Shown piece by piece: positions 1 to 12,679 of a stretch of 64,000 nt of DNA (position 1 is the stretch's first letter; the number at the start of each line of letters is the position of its first letter). The DNA is taken from the NCBI GenBank assembly GCA_007449985.2, contig VIIQ02000223.1:62001-126000 (forward strand). The letters run 5' to 3'. The stretch comes from Desmodesmus armatus. Lineage: Eukaryota; Chlorophyta; Chlorophyceae; Sphaeropleales; Scenedesmaceae. The notes below the pieces were generated by a model, which did not search any database, was not told where the DNA came from, and saw only the letters and a list, made by a program, of their open reading frames with translations. The position numbers and the translations under genes were made by a program.

Positions 1-3000
1 ACAGCCTTGTAACCTTGCCGGACATCCCCCAAGCACCTGCCACTGGCAGGAATCAGATCACATTGTTGAAAGAATCAAGCAGTGTTGAGTTGACAGTTGG
101 TGTTGGGGTTGGGTAGAACCAGGGAGGCAGAATCAGTCATCCTGCTGTCACAATCAGTCATCCTGCAGCTGCATGACAGCGTGCCTACACCTTCTTGTGG
201 CCATTGTTGGGGTCATCTGAATGTCTGCTGTCAAGCATCGGGTGTGTGTGTGTGTCATCCTCCCAGGTGTACTCTCCCTCGTGGTTGAGTCCCTCTGGGT
301 GTGTGTCATTGTTCCTGCAGGTCTGCGCTGCCTCTGTTGCTGTCTCTGCTGCTATCTGGATGCCCCAGGGCCTGCACATCTCACTGATCTTGTCAACCAG
401 CGGGAACATCCTGCACAGCACAGCACAGCACAGCACAGCACATCACAGCACAACACAACAATCAGCACAGCACTTGAAATCACTACATAGGGCTCGTGCA
501 CCCGTGCAAGCGCCAGTTTACCTTGCTTGCCTTAGCCTGTGAATACTTCAAAGCCAGAGGAACTTGCATCAAAATCATGTTGGCCTTGCAAGGCAGTGCA
601 TGGTCCTTTGGGTGCAACTTTGTGAAAGATGTTCCTGCAGCTGCTGCTGGGTCATGCCCACCGCCCACCTGTGTGCCAGATGAAGCTCCATGGGCCTGCA
701 AGGCCGCGCATCCTGCGGGTTCAGCATGGCTTGCAGCAGCACACGCCGCACCGCATGCAGGCCTGGTGTGCCCAGGGTCATAAGGGACGCCTTGATCATG
801 CCAGTGTGGTTGTTAGCCACCGACACCACATGCCTGCAGGAAGCAGCGGAATCACACACACACAGGAAGGTGCAGAAGGGTGTGTGCATGGAGCTACAAA
901 GCAAGGTAGAAGACACGACCCATGGTTATGGCTTTCTCTGCGCATGATAGTGCAAAGTAAAGCACTGATAGACACATGCTGCACACACTGCCAAGCTGTC
1001 CTGCCAAGCAGGGTGCATCAGTACAAGCCTGTTAGGCCCCTCGTACCTGATGAGTCCGCTCTTTCTGTGCTGCAACGGCATGTCTGTCCAGCTGATAGAC
1101 CACTGCTCTGGCAGTTGCCGCAGCTGCTCGGGCCGCTTCAGGCCGGCACAGCTGCTGGGCAGTGCTGATACCCGCAGCAGCCCGCTGGCCACTGCCATGG
1201 CCCGTGCATCGTCCATGTCGCCCCGCAAAGTGGAGCAGGCATACCACCGGCTCTGCGACGAATACCTGCGTAAACAGAGACACACATGAGTGAGACCGTG
1301 CGAACTTTCCAGGCAAAGCGTCTGCAGAACAGGCGTGACTAAAGCCAGCACATGCCACAGCTCTGTTGCCGCAAGTTCGCATGTGTGACATTGTTGCCTG
1401 CATCACCAGGGCCACTCAGGGCACAGGACATGCGTTAAGCTCATTAGTGGCAGGGGTAGTCCAGCACATGTGTGGTACACACCAGCACAAGCAAAGGACG
1501 CGTTGGGCAAAAACTGCGCAGAGTTTCAAGCAAGTGGTTGGCAGCAAGCCAGTACACCCATGCAGGGTGTGGCTTGACGGCTGCACAGCAGTGCATGTCT
1601 GCAGGGCACATCCAAGTAAACTGGCATGCACACATGCACACCAAGCATCCCCTGTATGCATGCGGCAAACTGCGCTGCAGGAGTCATACTGCTCTCCTGC
1701 AAGTACAGAAGTTGCCCCAAAACAGCTTGATCCTTGAAGCCCCAGGACCAGCACCCCGTACAAGCGCCCCGCAAGCACCCTGCTTACTTCATAAATATCT
1801 TGCTGACCGCATCATTCTCAGGCTCGGCCGTGCTGAGGAGGGTGTGCAACTCCCGAGGGTCGCTTTTCTCCACGCCCGACCACTTGTAGGCTTGAAGCAT
1901 GCCGCGCATCCCCTCCGCTGGATTGTGCTGGTTGTACTTTGGTATATCATCCACGCCCCACACCTCGTCCAAGTGGCTGCGGACCTCCAGCTGGCGTGCC
2001 TGCAGACGATACAGAGGTGCACAGCACCATGGATACTGTTCCTGTTACTGTTACATGGTTTAGGCTGAGCCTGAACACCCCGTAGGGAGCCAACGAGGCT
2101 CATGGAGCATCACCCACCCTATGGGATACAACACAAGGGTCCGTGCGTAGGTGTGTGGCCGTGAGCATGCTTGCGCTCATGCATGTGTGCGCGTCCTCCT
2201 GCCCCGTTGACAAGCAAACAACAATAGTTAGTCGTACACAAGGGGCAAGTGCTGCCCAGGCTGGCTGCTGCATCAAAGTGTTGGCAGTTTAAATGTGGCC
2301 TGCCTACCTGCAAATCCTTGTCACCTGGTGCCAGCTCCCGGGCACAGCTGTATGCAAGGTGCGCCAGCTGCCACCTGCAGACAGCACGCACGAACAGACA
2401 GCACAGGTACACACACATGCATGGCTTGTTGGTGTGCTTCAAGTGAATGCATGCCATGTCTTGCTGGACACACATGGAAGGAAAGTATGCCGCATACTTG
2501 GCAAGGTGCGCCAGCTGCCACCTGCAGACAGCCAGCATGCACGCACAGACAACGAGGCAGGCACAACAAACACAGTGTATGGTATGGCAGGCGCCCAAAG
2601 TCGTCACTTGAGGAGTCAATTTGCAAGTAGGCCCAGGCCCGCCTCTCCTCCACAGGCTGCAACCACACGGTACAACCACAAAACCCTCTGGCCTTTGGCC
2701 GAACATACAGCAGAACCCTGTGTCAGCAACCCACCTCTGTATCGCCTTGAATGCGTCACCCACCCTGACCCAGCTCTTGTACACTGTCGGCAGCACACTC
2801 ACTGACAGTTGAGCCGCCTGCAAAGCCTGCAGGACACCAGCACAGCATGTACATTGAGGCAATCCACATCGCGAAAGCTTACGTCATCCTTCATACCAAA
2901 ATGTCCCACATCCTGAGTACATCACACTGGCCAACAACAGCAGGGTATTCCGCCATCATGATCAGCTGATCAGCTTTAGCAAGTCACACGATACACCGCA

Positions 3001-6000
3001 TAGCATATCCTATCCTTCGGCAAGAGCTAAAGGCCTAGTCATGCCGCATTTGACAGCAGGAGCAGGGAGTGCCGACAGCCAGCAAGCATACTCACCTGCC
3101 CAAAGTCCCCCGTCTAGTGCCGCCAGGCTGATGTTATTGAACAGGGCATAGTCCTCAGGGTTGTGGCTGACTGCCTGCCAGTACAAGTCCAGTGCCTGCT
3201 GGTGCTGCCCAGCCTTGAAGGCCTCGTTGCCTTGCTGACGCAGCAACAGAGACTGAGACTCCTCAGCTGCAGGGCAACAACAGACGGCAGCAACAGTCAC
3301 AGATGTCCGGTTGTGGGCGCCAGCACAACGGGTGGCACAACAGATGGCATAACGAGCAAGCCGTATGGCAATTTTGGCAAGCAGCAGTTGACTGTGGCGC
3401 CAGCTATGCATGGCGGCTTGGGGACTGGCTGCTTTGCAGGCTGCTGCAGCGCTCAGCAGGCTAACAGGGAAGCACAGTGCTCACAGTTGTGAACCACAAC
3501 CAAGTCCACAATCATGCTGGCACAAGAATGCGTTTGCTACACCGTACGTGCTGACCATTGCTGGCGTAAAACACACGCCGTGCGGGCACACCCACTGCTG
3601 CTGCGGCCATAGCAAAAGGACAGCATGACACGCACCGTGCTCACTTTGTAAGCGCTGCGTGCTGACACGTACTGTACCACAAGTGCTGGACACCCATTGC
3701 AGGACGAGCAGAGCGCATGCACGAAAAGCCAGCACGCCTGTTCACCAACCTCACCTTCTATGCGCTTGTACAGCTCCCTGCTGACCTCCGCTGCTTTCTT
3801 GGTCCATAATTCAGTCAATGTGTCAATGGCTGCTGCAGGACCGTCCGGGTGTTTGAAAAGCTCAGGGCTCCGCTGATCCATGCAGCCTTTGAGCAGTGTG
3901 ATGAGGCCCCCTTGGTGGATCAGCTGCAGCAGCTCGTCTTGAGTGCAGCGCTGCACAGCACAGCACAGCACAACATGTTGACCATGTGTTTCAGGCTGTA
4001 CATCGTTGATTGCAGGTTGGGTATACTCTTGCTGGTAGAGGCATGCGAGCGCATCACAGTGCATGACACGCCGGCGCCTGTCAGCACAGCACAGCACAGC
4101 ACAGCACAGCACAGCACAGCACAGCACAGCACAGCACAGCACAGCACAGCACAGCACAGCACAGCACAGCACAGCACAGCACAGCACAGCACAGCACAGC
4201 ACAGCACAGCACAGCACAGCACAGCACAGCACAGCACAGCACAGCACAGCACAGCACAGCACAGCACAGCACAGCACAGCACAGCACAGCACAGCACAGC
4301 ACAGCACAGCACAGCACAGCACAGCACAGCACAGCACAGCACAGCACAGCACAGCACAGCATGGGTTTGGGCCAGAAGCGATGCCGGTTTTGAGGTTAAG
4401 AGGGGTGCGCATGCCAGCATGCTGCACCCACAAACCCACACCTGCCTCATTCAACCTGATCTTAGAGGTCAACTACAGGGCCGCTATCATGCATGACTTT
4501 CAGGCAAATCTCAACCTCACTACTGTCGTTGTACATGCGCCTTCAATGCAGGTCGAACATACTTTCCCGCCCAAACGCCATACAATGGACTAGCGCTCAC
4601 ATGTATGAGGTTCTTGAAGAAGCGGACCACATTGTAGTCCAGGCCCCCAAGCTCGAAAAAGTGTTTGCTGAACAACGGGGAGTCTTTGCCTTCGTGCCGG
4701 TTCTGCTGCTGCTTCAGGTCGTGCTTTGCGTTGTGTATGCGATCTTCGGACCAGCCCTGAGCTCGCCGCCGAGTCGCGAGGGCCCCCCGTTCTGCGTGGC
4801 ACTTGTCAACCTGGAGGGCGTAAAGCAGTACAGTACAGTACAGTACAGTACAGTACGGTGCAGTACAGTACAGTACAGTACGGTACAGTACAGTACAGTA
4901 CAGTACAGTACAGTACAGTACAGTACAGTACAGTACAGTACAGTACAGTACAGTACAGTACAGTACAGTACAGTACAGTACAGTACAGTACAGTACAGTA
5001 CAGTACAGTACAGTACAGTACAGTACAGTACAGTACAGTACAGTATTTGGGGACAGGGTCCCAACCTCAGCACTAGCCAGCGAGCCAAGGGCTCATGAAG
5101 GTGCCCCGGACGGCCTTCAACTTGTCATACCCCAGTCTCTCAGGTCAGGTGTGGGGGCTATCGAGATCACCCGCAAGCCAGCCGTCAACAGGGCAACACA
5201 GGACATGCATGTGCCTGCGCCTTAAGCTTTGTTGGTTCTCGTCCCGCGCCCCCACCCGCCGCCGCCCCCGCCCCCGCCCCCACCCGCCCAACCCCCGCGC
5301 GCAATCCCACCAGCATCCCTGCAGCCCTCAACCACAACTCACAAATGTCTGGTAGGGGTCTATGTACAGCCTGCACACCGTGCCTGTATGCTTGCTGCAG
5401 TGGCTCATCAGCAATGCGGCTGACCGTGCTGCAACATGCATCGGCGATACTTGCTGTCCCTCCCTGCTTGCCCTGCAACCTGCCCGGCCCCATCTGCCTG
5501 CCTGCCTGCCAACCTTCGCCCCTAACAACAAACACTTGTGACAAACCAAACTCACCCGTATCTGGTCAAACTCACCCATATCTGGTAGGGGTCCTTGTAC
5601 AGCCTGCACACCGCCATGCCTGTGTGTTTGCTGCAGTGGCTCATGAGAAGGTGACTAACCATGATGCCACTGCCTGCCAGGTTCAGCAGCATGACAATGA
5701 CTGTCTGTGTTTGGTCCTGCACGTTGAAGAACTGGAAGCCCTTGTTGTGCAGGGAGTAGCTGCAGCAGTGTGAACCAAGGTACAATGGCAGCAGAGAAAG
5801 GCGGTGGAAGCAAAACAAATTAAAAACGTATAAGAAAAGGCTAAAAATATTGTGTAAAAAACAGAAGCTGAGTAGCTGTAGCTCAAGTACAGCCAGGTAA
5901 GATGGCAGCAGGGAAAGGAGGGCCAAAGTCAGCGGAGTAGCTGCAGCAGAGTTTGCAAGGTAGGCATGCAGCAGAAAGAGGCAGCCGAAGGCAAGTTACT

Positions 6001-8095
6001 GCAACCGAGACATCCAGTGATAAGGCAAAAATTAAACCCTTCTGGAAGCCCTCCTTGAGAAATACTGCAGCAAAGGTGAACCAAGGCACGAGCGCAGCAG
6101 GGTTTAGTTTTGGGTACAGGTGTCACCTTAATTTCAACCCCTAAGCCTTAAACCCTAACCCTAAACTAAACCTCCGGGAGGGTAGTGGAGGATAAGTTGA
6201 GAAGCTGCAGCAGAGGTGGAACAGGTAGGATTGCAGCAGGGGTTACAGCACAAGCTAACAAGCTTAGCAGTTGTTCTTGAAGCAAAAAAAGCAGAAAGGC
6301 AGCAGGGCAGGCAGTGGAACCTAAAATAAAGCCCAGTGGGCGCAGCAGAGGTTGCAAGGTTGCCAGGTTGCAAGGTAGGAACCCAGCAGCAAGAGGCAGT
6401 GAAAACCAAGCTAAGTGGCTGCAGCAGAAAAAAATCAGTGAACTGGCACTACGCAAATTGCTCCAAAAGTAAGTGTGCAGCAGCAGCATGCGGCAGCGCG
6501 CTGAGACCCTGCCATTTCAGACAGCATGGTCTGCAAGTTGACCAGGGGTCATGTCCAACTGAGTTGCTTGTATAGTATACAGGGATATGTACAACATGCT
6601 ACCTATGTTAGCTTTTTCTTGTGCTGTTGGCTTTGAGGGCCGTAACTGGTCCAGGCTTTCTAGTGTCCTGGGTCACTGGTCGTCTGGTGGTGTATTGCTT
6701 GTCTTGCACCAAGGTCGATTTGCTGCTAGCAGCATGCTGCATGCGCAATGAACCTGGCCGGAAACACCTGTAATGATGATGTAAGTGTGCAAGGCCTTGC
6801 AGACGACAGAACTACTGCTTGGCTGCGCTGCCAGCGTCGCAGATGCATAGTGCAACATGGCATGCACATCGTTGTTGCTGGAGACGCCATGCCAGATGAT
6901 GTCAGCTGTTGCCTTGGTGCTGCCTCTGCGGACGTTCAGGCATGATTGCCGCCTCTCGCTCACTCCACGTGTGCGAGGCTTGCCTCCAGCATTGCTGGCA
7001 GGGCATCAGCAGCAAAGAAGCCCACACGCTCAAGCTCCTCCACGTAAGGCATGTTGCGACACCGCAAAACAAATATCATAACATATTTGTTATTTGTATA
7101 ACATAACATAATAACATAACATGACATGACATAACATAACAGGCACAGCAGGACAACACAACGCAGTGAGCTCCAACATTGGGAGTCACTGTCGTGGCAA
7201 TGTATTGGTACACAGGCAGTAATGCACGCACAGTGCTGCACACAATTGCACCCTTGCCGGCTGCTACTGGCACCTCGCCATGCCACATGACACCTGAGCA
7301 CATGATGCTTTGGCTCTGTAGTGGCGACTGCGCTGCAGGGATGCGTCACCCTTTAAGATAGAATCACATGTGAAACGCTCCCCTTGCATTGATGAAGATT
7401 GATTTGCCCGCCCTCTTGCTCACCCTCCCAGCCACTCTCCTTCAACAAATATTTTTTCCTTTTCAAAAGAATTGCAAATAAATAATGAAACAAGTTTGAC
7501 TTACCCGTAGTGCCCCAGCCCAGCGAGGCACATGATGGCCCTTCGTCTAGGTGACCGCCATCTGTGTTTGCCCTGCTGCAGAGTCTTCAGCGGCGCAAGG
7601 AAATGAGGCTCGTGCTGCACTGCTGCTGCCCCAACGTCCGTAACCTTGTCGTAGGGGTGCTGTGATGCTGCTAGGTTGCCATCTGCTGGCCAGCCTGATA
7701 CTGCTACGTGCACAAGGGCTGAAACGCCATCATCAGCGATAAACTCTAAGATGTTTTTGGGGGCTAGGCCGTCCCTGAGGAAGGCTGGGGCGTCCTTGAT
7801 GTCACCATACTGGAATTCAAGCTGGTCGATAATGCGCACAAGCTCTCCTGTTGCACAGCAACAGCAGCAGGGGTAGGGCAGCAACAGCAAGCTGACGTTG
7901 CGGCCACTGCTGATGCCTGATCGGTCTTCTGGAGATATATCGACATACGGAAGCCTCGATTGAAACTGCAAGTGAAGTCCGAGCCCGTGTATAAGGTGAA
8001 GCACCTGCTGACAAGACTGCACAGCTGTTGCCACACTCACCAGGAGGAGTGGACTCATCTCGCAGCCGAGCAAGCGCCTTGGGCAGATCTGTCAT
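1..8095 (-). CDS. TPR-repeat protein, multi-exon, runs off the left edge
   Basis: Start chosen at ATG 8095: exon 8095-8041 ends at a GTGAGT donor and joins in phase to exon 7847-7505, which ends at GTAAGT. Further coding exons, all on the minus strand: about 7045-6953, 6925-6760, 5759-5576, 4810-4601, 3950-3755, 3266-3096, about 2855-2770, 1972-1790, 1267-1047, 833-669 and about 416-250. Exon 3266-3096 holds a clear TPR helix pair (QQGNEAFKAGQHQQALDLY then NPEDYALFNN), and the next exon reads like a second TPR (YKSWVRVGDAFKAIQRW). This TPR type usually binds protein partners such as chaperones; no catalytic domain was recognised. Several junctions between 7500 and 6950 and around 2900-2300 do not join in phase with the exons listed, so small exons are missing or wrong. 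The 3' end lies outside the window. Introns contain a SINE, long pentanucleotide arrays and duplicated exon edges. It could be two genes, but nothing in between looks like a stop plus promoter. Confidence 0.6.
4083..4361. repeat. (CAGCA)n microsatellite, about 280 bp
   Basis: An uninterrupted pentanucleotide array of about 56 units lies in the intron of the TPR gene between exons 4810-4601 and 3950-3755. Short runs of the same unit occur at about 414-440, at 3955-3970 directly at the acceptor of exon 3950-3755, and at 27632-27655 directly before a MED13 exon. All six frames are open through it, so the long reading frames here are artefacts. Confidence 0.95.
4826..5197 (-). mobile_element. SINE copy, 5'-truncated, with long (TACTG)n tail
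   Basis: Read on the minus strand, 5197-5041 matches the 3' half of the SINE at 24733-25055 base for base over long stretches: TTGACGGCTGGCTTG, the GAGAGACTGGG block, CTCGCTGGCTAG and the GAGGTTGGG / CCTGTCCCC block. Both then run into a TACTG tail. Here the tail is about 220 bp, with four point variants near one end. The tRNA-like head is missing. It sits in the TPR gene intron in the gene's sense orientation. The apparent reading frame in this segment is SINE sequence, not an exon. Confidence 0.85.
5755..6440 (-). repeat. Degenerate tandem repeat derived from an intron 3' end
   Basis: About ten diverged units of 60-80 bp lie directly upstream, in gene sense, of exon 5759-5576 of the TPR gene. 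Each carries a TGCTGCAG-like acceptor and a CCTACCTTG / CTGCTGCCAT core. At 5960-5930 the copy also includes the first bases of the exon (CTACTCC). It looks like repeated duplication of the acceptor region. Nothing in it looks coding. Confidence 0.6.
7081..7140. repeat. AT-rich ACATA microsatellite
   Basis: A degenerate ATAAC/ATGAC pentanucleotide run lies in an intron of the TPR gene, next to the tentative exon at about 7045. Confidence 0.8.
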
Positions 8096-9210
8096 GGCTT
8101 GTAAAAATCCCCCACTTGCTATCCTGGGATAACGGGTGTCGATAGCCGAGTTGAGGGCAGCAGCTGCTGCTGCTGATGCTGTTGATCAGGTACCACTGGT
8201 GTCACTGCAGTCCCTTTTGGACACTGGGATCGCTGAATCGTTAGAAACCTCGGTTTTCTTGGACGAGATTGCGCTGGCAAGGTGTCGTAGCGGCGAACAC
8301 ACGGTTTCAAACACATGACAGATCACCCAGTACAGTCACTTTATTCCGTGGATGTTGAGGCTGGTCCAGGAAACCACAACTGCCTCACAATAAAAAGAGG
8401 GCGTGTGACACATGTCGTGTGTGCAATGTATGCAATATGGCAGCACAGCCTGCGCAGGATGCCATGGCTTACAGGGCCACAGGGCGACCCCTTGGAGGGG
8501 ACGCAGCTCTGAGAAACGTACACGTCATACGTTTGTCGGCCCCCCAAATGCATTTAGTTTATCCAACATCATTATTGCTGACCCTAAATTACTAAACTAA
8601 ACGTGTGTTGTTGCCCTGTCCCGTCCGGCCCGTCCTGCCACCCGTTCAACTTCCGGACCTGCATTCTCTAGACATGCACCCCAGTAATTCCTTTTAAACT
8701 CTTGCAGCGTTGCTATGTCGATCAGGTTTTCACACAACCCCAGCACCCTTCCCCTGCGCGGCTCGGAACTCTCGGAAACGAAGATGGCTTGGCGCTGGCT
8801 CAAGCCCGGGTGAGCACTAACTTTGTTCAAACGTGTTTCGCACGTTGACTCCTGTGGATGGCAGCGGGGCACGATTGCATGTGCAGGTGTAACTTAGTAC
8901 TTATAGTGCGAAGTGCGGACCTTGGTCAATGGGCTGGCGGACCCATGCGGACCTAGTCAAAGTCCGCACAGTTTCAAAAACGGTTACTTGCAGGTTACAT
9001 GCCTGTGAGGGTAACGAGAACGCTGCAGCGCTGCGTATGTTATCCTTCTATGTTGAGGCTTTCCTTTGTGCACTGTATCGTCGCGTATCGTTGTGAACTG
9101 GCACCTAGAGTCCCATCATAACCTCCATCACAACAGCACGTTCAATCTGTGGAGACGATATCAGCTCGGTTACCCGCTTCTACGTGCTAATGTAGACCCT
9201 TAAGATTGTC
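8096..9210. other. Divergent intergenic region between the TPR gene and the Crypton gene
   Basis: This 1.1-kb stretch holds the start of the TPR gene on the left and the recombinase gene start on the right. No convincing exon was found. Positions 8915-8967 carry the GCGGAC motif cluster treated separately. No TATA box could be assigned with confidence. Confidence 0.5.
8915..8967. repeat. Left GCGGAC motif cluster flanking the Crypton gene
   Basis: GCGGAC occurs at 8915, 8937 and 8947, and its reverse complement GTCCGC at 8962. A cluster of the opposite orientation lies at 15113-15173, beyond the 3' end of the recombinase gene. Read inward from both ends, AAGTG(TG)CGGACC is followed by CTGGCGGACC, like a poor terminal inverted repeat. 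Confidence 0.6.
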
Positions 9211-11790
9211 ATGGGTCGGGGCAGCAAAGGCAAACAAGCTCCTGCAAGCAAAGCAGGCACTGCAAAGCCATCAGCAGCACAGGTGCAGGAGCAGGATGCC
9301 AAGCACGATGCACACGTTCCTCAAAAGCGCAAGAGGGCCCCAAAAGCAGCTGCAGCACAGCAGTTTGATGATGACAGCGACCCAGAGCTGCTGGAAGACC
9401 TGGAGGACGGCGAGTGGGACCCAACAGCAGCAGACAGTGAGCTTGCTGACGACATCCTGGGTGGCCTTTACGACGAGTCGGAGGACAGCCAGGAGGAGTC
9501 AGACCAGGAGGCAGATGCACACCAGCAACGCAGGGAGCCAAAAGCCTCAGCAAGGTAATGAGCCAGCCAGACAGCCAGCCTGTGCCATGTCTGTTGGTTC
9601 CATGTCTGTTAGTGGTGTTGGCAAAGTGGGACAGGCAGTGATGGTGTTGCTGCTTTACAAGTGTTGAGGCAGTGTTGCTGATTCTATTTCACAACTTCCG
9701 TTTGTGTTTGTTCCTCCAGCCAGCACGCACACCCAAAACACACCTGATGCTTGGCACTGCTGCAGATACACACCAGCAGAGGTGAAGCAGCTGGTGGAGA
9801 AGCGACGGCTGGCCGGGAACAACAACACTGCAGGCCAGTATGAGGGCCTCCGCGTGCACCTTGTGGTGAGTGCACGCAAACTCAGGCACCCACAGCATGG
9901 CAGCGGCTGAGTAGAATGGCAGCGGCTGAGTAGAACAGCACACCCACTCCCCACACTTGCGACCGTTGGCTATAGTGCATGTCACAAGCATGTGCATGTC
10001 TTGCATCAATGTATCTTGCCATTAGCTGCACGCCTTAGTGACTTTGCGCTTGGTGCCTCTGTATGTGTTCCAGGCGTTCTGCGAGTTCCAGATGACTGCT
10101 GGACAGCCCCCCGTGCGACGCAAGAACCCCTTTGACGAAACCCTGTCCGGCTCAGATGGGCCTGACCTGGCCGCCAGGTTCCTGACCTGGTACATACTGG
10201 AGGGGCACCCAGGCCTGAAGGTGAGGAAGTCAAGTGGTGTGTGTTGGGCTTAAACTCTTTACCTGCACTGCCGGTGTGACAGCGGCATGGGGTACACTCA
10301 ACAGGCCAAGGCAGCGCCTGGACACTTGTCAGCTGCAACTGACACACTTATGTTTGTTGTTGTGTTGTGATGTGGCAGGGCAAGGAGGCAGCAGACTTCA
10401 AAGGTACTGCCATGTTCAAGAGGGTCCACAGCATGCTGCAGGCGGTGTTCAGGGGCCGTGGCCTGCAACTGCGTGCAAAGGGCGGCAGCAGTGGCAGCAT
10501 CATGCCCAAGCGCGGCCTGCTGGCATATGAAGTGTATGCTGAGGTGTACAAGCAGTGCCAGGCGCGCAGCAAGCTTCAGGCAGGGCAGATTGATCCGCAA
10601 CACCTCGACCCGCAGGACAATACCCTGGCATCCACCTTCAGCACGTGAGTGATGCGCTTACGGTTACATCACCTGCATACATGCCTACATGCATGCATAC
10701 ATACAAACCTGTAGCTATGAAGCTCCAAGCGCTCATGCCAGCCACTTCCCACATCCCAATTAAGATGTGCTCAAGGGCAGGAGAGGTGCATGCTGGAGCT
10801 GTGCAGTCAACAGCAATGTGGTGTTGTCACCGCAAAGCATGCACCAAAGCAGCTGTGCAGATGCTGTGGCAGATCTACCCATGCCTCCCACTGACCTATG
10901 CTGTTTCCCTGTGCACGCCCTTGTTGTCGTGCTGTGATTCGCAGGGACGACCTTGTGAAGATTGCTGACCACTCGCTGGCCTCTCCCAAGGCCATAGACG
11001 CCAGGGACCTGAGCATGCTGCTAGCCATGTCTTTCACAGCAGGCAGGGGAGATGACGTGCGAGAGCGGCGGCTGTGTGAGCTCACACCACCCTTGCTGCG
11101 CACCTGCATAGGTGAGATACTGCATGCCAACTTCATTACGTATTTTCATCAGAAGGGATTTGCTTTGCTTAGCTGCAGCCACGCTGTTGATTGCAAGCCT
11201 GTGGCACAGGTTCTGACACATGTTGCTGCTGTTATTGCTTGCATGTCTTCAGGGCCTGCACACTGCTGGGTGATCGGCATCCTGCAGACCTTTGGCAAGA
11301 ACCAAGGTGGCAAGCTGGCCACCAAGGGCTGCCTGAGGCACAAGGAGCCGCTGCTAGATGTGCAGTCTGCCCTCGGCCGCTACTTTGTGACCCGCTTCAC
11401 ACTGGGTGGTGAGGTGTTCCCTGACCCCTGCAGCCGGGATTTCCTGACTGTGAAGATCTGGCCCGGCAGGAAGGATTTCAGCAGCAGCCTGTCGTACGGC
11501 GGGCACAGGGCACGGTTCGCAAAGATCTACATGGCCCTGGACATACGCATCAAGAAGGTGACACATGCCCCCCGGTACCACACTGTGCGTAAAGCAGACG
11601 AGGCAGGCGTGCCTGAGGAGGTGGGTACTGGAGGGATCAAGTGGGCGAGGGGCAAGACATGGGCATGACATGCATTCTTGTTACACATGTAGCTATGATG
11701 CATACTGCATGCTCGTTCAGCTAGGATAATGTTGTACGCCCTGGTGATGCAGCTGCACACACAAAAGTGCCACTCTGCTGCTGCTATTGC

Positions 11791-11821
<31 letters not shown>

Positions 11822-12636
11822 TGCGTGTGTATGTGTGTCTAGGACACCTGCCGCTTTGGCGGTTGGCGCTTGCACTCGTTGACAAGGGTGTACCTCCTGA
11901 CAGCCCTCAAGCCTTCGACCCTGCTGGTCATGGGCAACTGGCCGCACGCCCACCCCTACGACCAGTACTGGAGGCCTGCGCTCATGGTCCTGACACCACA
12001 GCCCATCATCGACCTGCTGCTGCCCTGTGCAGCTGCCTTCAGGGCCAGCATTGCAGCTGCAGATGCCGCTGGGCGGCCAGTGCCGGTGTCAGCAAGGGGC
12101 ATGGCAGACCTGTTGCCATACCTGGCAGGCGTGGTGTGGCAGGACTTCCTGGAGGTGGTGACAGACCCTGACAGGCCCACCAAGTACACCAACAACCCTG
12201 TCTACAACCTGCTGCTGAAGGGACCACAGGCAGCACTAGTCAGGTAAGATTGACAGCACACAAGCAGATGCAGGAGGGGGGGGGGTAAGGGCCATAGGCT
12301 TTGTACATGCCCCTACGTGCAACCCATGGTGTTTACACATGCTGTGCTTGCAATTTTTGGAGTGCGCTGCTTTGCCACTGTTCCTGCCACTGCTGTTGTG
12401 TTGTGAATTATCCAGGGACCAGATGCGGCGCTTCAAGCTGGCCAAGGACAGTGGTGCCATTTGGGTGGACAAGCCTGTGACTGAGAAGGAGATGCTGGGC
12501 ATGGCCCTTCAGGGTGTCACAGACATGCAGCAGCAGTTGCAGCAGGGCCTGCTGGAGCTGCGTCAAGAGGCACAGAAGCAGCTGCAGGCCAGCAGCACTA
12601 CGGCGACTGCGGCTGCAGCCGCCGAGTCGTCACCAC

Positions 12637-12679
<43 letters not shown>

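Noticed and set aside
4081..4472. Long open frames on both strands through the CAGCA array
   Set aside because: A pure pentanucleotide repeat without stops in any frame; no domain and no splice logic.
4714..5198. A possible TPR-gene exon reading LGYDKLKAVRGTF on the minus strand
   Set aside because: The same DNA occurs at 24900-25030 next to a TACTG tail, so it is SINE body and not an exon.
7045..9000. A CRISPR array or bacterial insert
   Set aside because: Spliced genes throughout; no regular direct repeats with unique spacers.
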